This document shows positions 56,244 through 64,000 of a stretch of 64,000 nucleotides of DNA, piece after piece. Each line of letters starts with the position of its first letter. Positions within the stretch are counted from its first letter, which is position 1. The notes beneath the pieces were generated by a model. The model worked only from the letters and a program-made list of their open reading frames with translations. It was not told the DNA's origin and searched no databases. The position numbers and the translations under genes were made by a program. The stretch is taken from NCBI GenBank assembly GCA_963576785.1, contig OY756144.1, positions 1,054,001 through 1,118,000 on the forward strand, written 5' to 3'. The DNA is from Chlorophyllum brunneum. Taxonomy: Eukaryota > Basidiomycota > Agaricomycetes > Agaricales > Agaricaceae.

Positions 56244-57083
56244 ATGCATCTCAAGCCCTCTTTCGTTGCTCTCTGTTTAGCTTCAATTTCCAGTAGTCAA
56301 CCTTACCACGGTAGTGGATCCGATAGCACTCACAATGCAGCTTCCGCGGTCACTACTACCGTAACCCTGTCTGGGCCTTCTGGGGGAGGTACGCTGTCAC
56401 CACCTTCCAACTCCCTTCGCACCATTGATACCACTGGAAATGGAGGGAGGTTTACTACCACCATTACCGTGGCAGTTGGGCCAACGACCACCAAACCGGT
56501 GTCTACCCACCTAGCTACCTCTCCTGCTCCGCCCCCTCCTCGTGCTACTGCTCTACCCTTCCCAGTAAGTGCTTTTTCTCAAGCCATTCCCCCGGACAAT
56601 TAACACATTGCGATTCTCGTTAAGCCTATAAACGCCTGTGTTCAAGCTCGTGCTCGGTCGATTCCCTTCCTACGTGCCTTTAACCAAGCTTGGAGCGATC
56701 ACTTCTACACGTCCGGTGTTCAAGACATGAAGAACGCTGTCGCATTAGGCTATGTACCCGAGGCTAGCCCTGGTCGTATTTTCAATACTCAAGTTCCCGG
56801 CTCGGTTCCGTTCTTCCGCGCCGTCAATGACCAGTGGCACGACCACTTCTACACCTCGTCCCGCCCTGATTTGGCCGTCGCTCTTGGACAGCTTGGATAT
56901 CATCAAGAGGATAATGCGGGCTTTTTGTACCCAGCCCCGCAGTGCGGTGCTATTCCCTTCTTCCGTTTAGTCAATGACCAAGTTCATGACCATTTTTATA
57001 CCAGCTCCGCCGCGGAGAGAGACGGCGCTGCTGCTGCAGGTTATCATTACGAGGGCATTGCCGGGTATCTCTTGCCGAACTAA
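56244..57083 (+). CDS. Secreted DUF5648 repeat protein
   Basis: Predicted 259 residues; exons 56244-56564 and 56625-57083. The N-terminus MHLKPSFVALCLASISSS is a signal peptide, followed by a Ser/Thr/Pro-rich linker of about 85 residues (likely O-glycosylated). The second exon carries three repeats of the DUF5648 type: IPFLRAFNQAWSDHFYTS, VPFFRAVNDQWHDHFYTS and IPFFRLVNDQVHDHFYTS, each followed by an A..GY block (ALGYVPEA, QLGYHQEDNAGFL, AAGYHYEGIAGYL). The repeats form a small beta-propeller-like or lectin-like module in many fungal and bacterial secreted proteins; the ligand is unknown. The gene is intact and short. Confidence 0.8.
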
Positions 57084-57498
57084 CCATTCCTACCGGTACT
57101 GATACGTGTGTTGGACTCTGATTATATTCTGTTGCTTGCCATTTTGTTTTATATACCTTTAAATACCTTGTTTCGTTAGCCGTTACTAAAAGGCTCAAGA
57201 TGATGCTAGAATGTATTCACAAACTACAGTCAGTGGTTTGTATCTATCCATGCCGCAATTCAGGCCCCATTTCTTGACGTTCGCACTTACATGAAGAAAC
57301 AAGGAGTCATGATGCGAAACTGCGTCGATAATACACCCGATTGATTCGCTATTTCTCGAGATCAAGCACACTAAATTGTACTAACTATTCAACACGACTG
57401 TCTTTACTACAGTTTAAATTCTCTGATAGACCAGTGGATGAAGTTGTAGCAAGGTACAACCATAATGCACCTATACCTTGAACTTCACCAGCGATTCC
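57084..57498. other. Convergent intergenic gap
   Basis: 3' sides of the DUF5648 gene (plus) and P450 copy 2 (minus). No feature seen. Confidence 0.6.
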
Positions 57499-59976
57499 CT
57501 AAGCCTTATCCACCAGACTGATCAACATAGGCAACGACGGACGGGTAACGTCTTTGCCTTCAACAACTGGGGCGGCTATACCAGGCATTTTCCACATTAT
57601 TTCCTTTCCACCTTTCTCAAACTTGAATGAACTGAGGAGTATCGAGAGAACGACCTCTGTTCAATAGCTTAGATTAATTCGAAGTCTATGGAGATAGACG
57701 CACTCATTTCGAGCTGAGAAAATTTGAACCCACTGCTTGATTGTCAGCGACTGAACATGAGAACCTCAATGAACTCACATGCAAGCACGACTTCCACCGA
57801 GGAAAGTCATCCTATCACCAAAAGTCGTTATTTCCCAGTCACACAGTTGATAAAGGGAGGGGACTCACAAGTGCGAATAAATACCAGGCATATGAGCCTC
57901 TCCAACCTTTTCCGGCAATGGTTCCAACCATCTTTCTGGTTTCCATTCATACGAATCATCTCCCCACATTTCCGGATTCGTATTTGCTCCCAGAACGGAA
58001 AGTAAGATTGTCGTGCCGTTAGGGACGAGGAGATCTGTCATTTCCGTTCCAGTTGTAGTTTTGATTGGTTTGGAGAGTGGCAAGATCATATCTTTACGAG
58101 AACTATTGAAAGACGTGGGTATTTCGGTACTGTGTAAGAAGAATAGTTCGAGATGCTTACATTCGGATTGCGGTCGTCAGTGGAGGATACCTGAACACTA
58201 GATCAACAAAGGACCCGTTGAAAATATACAGAAGCAAAAAAAACTTACACTCGGAGTGTTTCACGACAGACAGCGTCAAGATAAGGCAAGCTCACAAGTT
58301 GATCATACCCCAAGTCTTCACCTCCATTGTTCTTTTTCGCCTCGACCAACTCTGCACGTAATTTTTCCTGGACATGAGGATGATCCGCGAGGAGAGATAG
58401 AATACGGGAGAGTGCAGAGGAAGTAGTATCCATTGCTGCAAACGTTAGAGAACTATTAAACAACGTGAGCCTTCGTAGACTTGTCAAAAAGAAAATTTAT
58501 CCGGGACGCACGCGACCTGACCAAAAACTTCTCCATCTGACAAACGATCTTCCTCTGTCGCACTCGCATTTGCCCTCACTATGTACCATATCAAAGTACC
58601 TCATCACATGAACACAAGAAGAAATACTCACTCAATATACTGATGATATCCTTCTTCCCATCATCACCATGACCTTTTGCCATCGCACTTTGTTTCGTCT
58701 TGTATATATCCACAGCAGTCTCATGCATCACATCCACAATCTCCTTCAAATCCTGTACCCACTGTGATGGCAAATGGTCGATAATCCATCGTTTGATACG
58801 GGGGAAATTGAATTTGCCAGTGAAGGGGATGATATAGTTGGCTAGTACAAATGCGGAAGGACCAGAAAGGAGACCACTATAGGATTTCTTTTACATGCAT
58901 TCGAGTTTTGGTATGTGAGGGGGAAGAAACTCACCCGAAACGTTTGACGCATCGACTGTATGGGTGTAAATCGGCACTTGCACCGTCATCTTTCAAAGAA
59001 TCAAAAGAATATCCCATTCCACTTTGACCAATTAATTCAAGCGCTGTACGGGTCATCCAATGAAGGATATCGATCTCTTTAGGTGAGATTTTTACTTGGT
59101 CAAAAATGACTTTGCGTAGCTGGTGAAGTGTGAGTAAGAATGTCAATTCCAACTAAATTTGAATATGCGTACTCGGCTTGTCACTTCGTAAAATATCGGC
59201 GCTGGAAGGCAACCCGATTGAGCAGATCAAAATCTTTGGAAAGGATGAAAATGGACGAACTCATCTCTCGCATATGAGCAATCGAAAACACTGGATTAAG
59301 CATCTTGCGCTGCTTCCTATGTTGTTCACCTTTCCAAATGATCAACGTTCATCTCACACCCCTCATAATGAATCCGCGTACCCAAAGTCGACAATAAGCC
59401 ATCACCAAAGATGAGTTTATTCATTCTATACCAATTCGTGCGTTCTTTACTGCCGTAAAGTGAAGTGTAGGGAGTGCGTACGAAATGAAAGCGGGAGCTT
59501 CTTCATAAATGTATTGGTCCTTGACGAGAATATGGTGTAGAGCTTTTGGATCGAAGAGGAATAACAGTCGTTCCTTCAGAACCACAAGCTCAACGTATGG
59601 TCTAGCCTGAAAAGGTGAATACGCACACCGAGTAAACCTTTAACTTTCATAACACTCCCATCTATACTCTAAATATTAACCCAACATCCTCCAACTCACC
59701 CAAAAAAAACACGCACATCGTTCCAAAATATCATAATGATACCTCCACCCATTGTCATCAAACAAATCTGTGATATTACCTATATCCATCAAGTCAAAAA
59801 AATTCAATAAACACCTAACTGAATTATGGAGAGATACACTCACCAGTTAATACAGAAGAAGTGGGTGGTCCAGGTATATAATCCAAAGGCGATTTGACGA
59901 TATACTCCCGGATCAGTTTCCATAAAAGTACAGAAACCCCATATGCAATCAATGCTTGAACCAGAAGCGAAACCAT
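57499..59976 (-). CDS. Cytochrome P450, copy 2 (FUM15-like)
   Basis: Paralog of the P450 at 44,746-47,313, read from ATG 59,976 (MVSLLVQALIAYGVSVLLWK, membrane anchor) through IPGPPTSSVLTG, EQHRKQRKMLNPVFSIAHMR, ELIGQSGMGYSFDSLKDDG, ASATEEDRLSDGEVFGQ, TFAAMDTTSSALSRIL, CRETLRV, YEWKPERWLEPLPEK and the heme loop FLGGSRACIGFKFSQLEM, to the stop at 57,499 (SLPMLISLVDKA). The splice frames all join, so it appears functional. Exon borders match copy 1 except that the coding sequence ILVKDQYIYEEA is uninterrupted (about 59,505-59,535), where copy 1 has a 54 bp intron. Substrate unknown; membrane-bound in the ER, needing a P450 reductase. Confidence 0.88.
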
Positions 59977-60564
59977 TTTTTTCTACGAGACGAGACAAGT
60001 GAGAGCCGAAGACGAAGAAGGGTGGAAAGCAAAATTCCAGCATCAGTCATGTTATATTTCCGTTTTGTTTCCCTCTGTAGGTGGCAACCGTCGATCAGCG
60101 AAGCGTCAGAGAACCTGGCTTTCAGAACAAGTATCGTCCCGCTTACTGTTTCCATGTACGTCACGATGTTTCCGTTTTGTCCGAGAATCTCTGATGTGAC
60201 CAAGTCGTGGTGAAAATACAGGACCCGTGGGGAAGAAATCCAGCACACAGTGTCCTTCGAGAAAAGAAGTCTTCGGTGTGACATAAAGAGAACCAGTGCT
60301 TCTAATTGACATGTCATCCAGTGGTATAACGTTACGCTATATGCGTCATGCAGAGTGTCTTGTGTACATGATATGTCCAAGCACAAGAAAGTACAGAAAT
60401 CTTCCAAGAAACAAGTATACGAGCCCAGACATAGGTGTATGGGTATGCACAAGTCCGTTGTGAGAGTATCGAGAAATCGAGAGAAACACAGGTATCGATG
60501 ACAAGAGTCCTAATGTTGATCGTAATGTCCCAAGAAAATAAACATCGCAGGGGGCCAAGGTGGT
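59977..60564. other. Intergenic, upstream of P450 copy 2
   Basis: No gene recognised. Short overlapping frames on both strands lack family motifs. Confidence 0.6.
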
Positions 60565-61800
60565 TTACCATCCACCTGAACTATTCTAGAGAACCAAAAG
60601 AGTCAGTGAACCACGTATTTAGGGGGTGGAAAGGAGACTCACAGTGCTATCCTGCCTCTTTGTCTCCGAGTAAATAAATACCAAAAGCAAAAACACCTCA
60701 TCTTGCAGGAGTGACAACGATCTCATACGTAAAACGGCAGGTTTGGTCTTGTGGAACAAATGGTTCCTGTAGGGTATATCCAGACTTGCAGCGATGCGTT
60801 GGTCTTCCTCTCCAGTTTCCTTTTCATCATCCAAGTCTTCGTCGGAGGCTTTCTCGGCGGAGAAGGACGAGGGAGAGGGTGAAGGAAGGGAAGAGGGATA
60901 GCTGACGGAGCGTTTATGTTTGGAACTATCAAGGCTTCGTGCTGATCTTTCGGAGTTCATTCGGGCGCTCGTAGTACTGGAGTAACGGAGCCGACTCCCT
61001 CGCACGGGAACAGCCTTCTCGTTATCATAGTGTCGAGTGTCTAAAATAGTCAGGGCCTGGTTCATATTTCATATAGAAGTCAGTCAACAATATTAAAAGT
61101 TCTCAGCAGGAGTGATGGGTGTGCGTGTATGCAGGGTATGGGGAATGGCGATAAGGCGACATACCTTCCACTGTTCATGATGATAAGCCAATTCATACTC
61201 GGTTCTATCGGCGGACCAGCGCCAGTGGCGGGCGATGCAAGATACCGAACGCCACCAGTCTCCTAGACCGATCTGGCGCAAGATGGCGGAGGAACGACGG
61301 GCGAAAGAAAAGCCGGATATGCACTGCGGCACCGAAGTAGGAGCGGCAGTTGTGGTAACAATCGTAACAGACTTGGACTTGGGTTTGTGTGCTGGCCCTG
61401 ATTCCTTGTCGGTAGCCTTATCGCCCCTTCCCTTCCCATTTGTGCTCAGTGTGCGGTTTACGTTGACACTGCCCCGCCTTGACACTCTACTCTGGGTTCG
61501 TTGAGCCTTTCCCCCAGTCTGGTGAGGCATTTTTGGCTTTGTGGGTACGAATCCAGGAGCTTTGCGCTTGATATCATCGATGGACTTTCGGTGGCCGTGA
61601 ACCATGAATAAGCGCTCTCTCCAGTAGATAGCACCGACGATGGGAGAATCGCCAGGTGCAGGGTTCGCATCTTTGAGTAACGTCACTGTGCGACCCCAGA
61701 GATTGTGTGATGTGGTGATGGAGTAAAGGACAGAGTCATCGACAGAGGAGCGGATGTTTGCTGCGAGGAGATTTGTTTTGTTGTCAAAGGTGGCCTGCAT
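60565..61800 (-). CDS. DUF6593-domain protein
   Basis: Starts MQATFDNKTNLLAANIRSS at 61,800. The DUF6593 pattern common in agaricomycetes is visible: SVLYSITTSHNLWGRTVTLL, then IVGAIYWRERLFMVHG, a basic disordered insert (RTQSRVSRRGSVNVN), ILRQIGLGDWWRSVSCIARH, RWSADRTEYELAYHHEQW, an intron of about 110 bp, ILDTRHYDNEKAVPVRG, a Ser-rich insert, HLFHKTKPAVLRM and the closing DEVFLLLVFIYSETKRQDS. The stop is either direct (60,619) or, after one more splice, at 60,565 (NSSGGW); I favour the splice because GTGAGT follows RQDST. The domain resembles the tubby/scramblase-like fold in prediction, but its function is unknown. Confidence 0.75.
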
Positions 61801-61942
61801 TGGGTGTGGGATGGGGGCAAGAAGAGAAGGGAGCGGCGAGGATAAGCGAGAAGCTTGTCAGCCACAGTCACCTACTAACCCTCCCCTAGGGTTTCTCCAA
61901 TCGTCGCTAGGTCTCGCTAATAAAAACTCGGTGTCCTCCACC

Positions 61943-62464
61943 ATGCTCCGAAATTTGGTCTCCAATGTCAGACGTGGCATGAGAGAGCAGAGCAGTCTTT
62001 TGAATTTGAAATTATGTAAATGCTTATTGCCTATTCCACCTAGCCCTTACACACCGTACGTACACCCTCTCCTTCATTTCTCTCACACATCACCTGGGCC
62101 TTGCTATTCCCGAACTGCGCCTCGTTTATTACCATCTTTGAACGCTTACGTTAGCGAACCCACGAAACACACATGCCCACAAGTATATCACTGCAAGCCA
62201 GATCAAATGCATTCCTTCTCAAAGTGGTCAAGCACAAACTTGGACCTCTGTCGAAAGAGTATTCAAGCTTCCATGCGGAGCTTCAAAGGAAACCCACAGC
62301 GCCGTCAGCTCACACAATCTGATGTCGTTCTGATAGCACATTCAATGTATTCTATTTTCGTTTATCGTGGAATCGAGCACTTGCCCTCCAATCCACACAA
62401 CAAGAACCATCTTTCAAAAATACCCCACAGCGAATGCATATGCCGAAGTGGTTACAGTAGCTGA
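61943..62464 (+). CDS. Unrecognised ORF
   Basis: Plus-strand frame from ATG 61943 (MLRNLVSNVRRGMREQSS) to 62,464, diverging from the DUF6593 gene 143 bp away. The N-terminus is basic and amphipathic, like a mitochondrial targeting peptide. A possible GT donor at about 62,015 suggests that the true gene may be spliced and shorter. No motif recognised; it could be spurious. Confidence 0.25.
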   Translation: MLRNLVSNVRRGMREQSSLLNLKLCKCLLPIPPSPYTPYVHPLLHFSHTSPGPCYSRTAPRLLPSLNAYVSEPTKHTCPQVYHCKPDQMHSFSKWSSTNLDLCRKSIQASMRSFKGNPQRRQLTQSDVVLIAHSMYSIFVYRGIEHLPSNPHNKNHLSKIPHSECICRSGYSS

Positions 62465-63514
62465 TGCACCAATAACCACCAGGATACAGTTTGAACGTCT
62501 GACCGAGCCCTACCCCACGGAGAGAATAAACACAGTCGTCGCTTCTACTAGGAAAAAAGCACCACCGGCTAAACGCCCATTCGCTGGTCTTCCTCTTGAG
62601 CAGACGTTACCGTGTTGTATTTCTTTGTCCGTCAACAATTCGGTTTCACCCGGGATCACGGAAGCAAGGCAGTTGACCAGGGCTCTGAAAAGACCCAATA
62701 CACATGTTATAACAACCACGTGCACAACTCTCAAATGCTGAACAAAATTCCCGATATTCTTCCCAAACCCCCGCATCCTCATTACTGGTGCTCACGATAG
62801 ATACCCCTCATTGGCTCCTGGTTCAAGCACGTTTCGCATCCAGCCTCATTACCGAAACCACGGCCATGTGATACCTACGAGGCACCATCTCACCGGACGA
62901 AATGGTAAAGCCAGTCATCTTAAAAGGGGTTTGCTCAACACAGCTTGAACTTCCTCCATACCTGTTTTAGCCTGGGCGCCTTCGCTAGAATTTTGAACGA
63001 GGACCCCGATCACTCACTCGGATCTACGTAGTCTTGTGACCAGTCGGCGAATGATGGTTAAGGGGGCTATTGAAGTCGGCTAGTAGATGGATCAATGCCG
63101 CCTCGCAGTTCATCGCTCTAGGTCCCCCTGTAAATGACCCTGGAGCCCAGACTGCTTCAGTAGATTGATGAGAAGGCTATATTTGTTTCGTTTGGCTTTG
63201 CGTTCAGCCTATAATCTTGTTTTTGACAGGGGCCTAGACAAGACGTCCGTACCTGGGGGCGTCGCGCGCTGAGCAGCTTGAGCAGCAAGGAAAAACTTTA
63301 ATGTCGCACACAATTCATTGTACTTAGGAAGGAGATATATCATAAAGAGACAAACTACAAATACAGTCGGGATTTCTATCAATCTCAAAAAAAAAAACTG
63401 GCTAAGATACTGACTGCATGGGTTTTCTGGAGACGACGCTATTCACAAGAAGCTATAATTCCGAAACTAAGGATCCGGAACCTTGAGTGTGGAAAATAGG
63501 ATGACCGACCATAT
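62465..63514. other. Intergenic, 1 kb
   Basis: I see no gene. A run of 10 A's lies near 63,388. Confidence 0.5.
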
Positions 63515-64000
63515 CTAGAATGTTCTCCCATTGTCAACTCGGTCCTCAAGGAGTCGTTTCCAGTTGATAATTGGAAGCATCGCAATCTCCTCCAGAAAGC
63601 AGGAATAGGGTATCATGACCATCTGGTTGAGGGGTTTGCATTCGAGAGCCAAGGCTATACTCGCGATTGGTTCGCCCCTCATCCGTAGCTCTCTCGGATC
63701 GTAGTCATTTCGTTCCTCCCAATCCTCATCATCCCTCGTTCCTTCCGCATCGAAAAAGCTAGGAGGACGACCCCACCGCTTCGCAGCCTCCCTTCTTGAG
63801 ATCGCTTCTGCTTGTACCAGCTTGAAGTACCTCCCTACTTTCTTTTCCGGATTATCTTCACGCCATCCAACGCAAATATAGACGATGTGTGTTCGAAAAC
63901 GGGTGAAATTCAGCACATTCGGAAGTCGGAGAGCATGAATTGTAGAGATGAGTAACGTTTTCTCATGAAAGATCATCCATTTGCGAGCACATTCATGGAG
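63515..64000 (-). CDS. C-terminal part of a probable MYND-type protein, start outside window
   Basis: Frame open from the window edge: HECARKWMIFHEKTLLI, STIHALRLPNVLNFTRFRTH, IVYICVGWREDNPEKKVGRY, a charged stretch (RDDEDWEERNDYDP), and a closing NWKRLLEDRVDNGRTF. The RKWM-x-x-HE start and NW...L...V..G end resemble the C-terminal region of the large agaricomycete family of MYND zinc-finger proteins. The zinc finger itself would lie beyond base 64,000, so the call is a guess from pattern. No breaks seen. Confidence 0.4.
   Translation of the reverse strand, partial: LHECARKWMIFHEKTLLISTIHALRLPNVLNFTRFRTHIVYICVGWREDNPEKKVGRYFKLVQAEAISRREAAKRWGRPPSFFDAEGTRDDEDWEERNDYDPRELRMRGEPIASIALALECKPLNQMVMIPYSCFLEEIAMLPIINWKRLLEDRVDNGRTF

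Overview
The window is a piece of a basidiomycete genome, most likely a mushroom-forming agaricomycete. Coding genes are cut by many 45-65 bp GT-AG introns. The gene content fits: glyoxal oxidases, FUM15-like cytochromes P450, DUF6593 and DUF5648 proteins, fungal BTB proteins, and Copia, Gypsy and LINE retroelements. Species cannot be named from sequence alone. All exon models here were made by eye, joining exons at GT-AG (rarely GC-AG) sites that restore family-conserved reading frames.

Left arm (1-14,029): the 3' part of an Hsp70 gene with an unusual doubled C-terminal lid, followed by a decayed copy of its own 3' end; a minus-strand MFS transporter (SVOP type) sharing a 113 bp divergent promoter with a NOP12-like ribosome-biogenesis gene; an F-box/LRR-like gene; and the first of three glyoxal oxidase (copper radical oxidase) genes.

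Middle (about 14,030-38,139): a retrotransposon island. A 5'-truncated LINE with a poly(A) tail and 15 bp target-site duplication sits inside the gag of a plus-strand Gypsy element. A minus-strand Gypsy remnant (RNase H end, integrase, chromodomain, LTR) is joined in frame to a truncated Copia (Copia A). A full-length Copia (Copia B) with 572 bp LTRs and a 5 bp target-site duplication closes the island. Most inactivating changes look like C-to-T/G-to-A transitions.

Right arm (38,140-64,000): a glyoxal oxidase copy; an extremely intron-rich Git1-like MFS transporter; a P450; an ORC6-like gene; decayed BTB genes; a third glyoxal oxidase copy flanked by BTB tails; a secreted DUF5648 protein; a second P450; a DUF6593 gene; and the end of a probable MYND-type protein running off the window. 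Glyoxal oxidase, P450 and BTB genes have all multiplied locally, so the right arm looks like a lineage-specific expansion of secreted oxidase and P450 genes near transposons.

I found no convincing tRNA, rRNA, CRISPR or prokaryotic feature. I saw no clearly new biological system. The most informative items are the nested insertions, the in-frame Copia/Gypsy junction, the shared frame break in two oxidase copies, the intron difference between the P450 paralogs, and the doubled Hsp70 lid.
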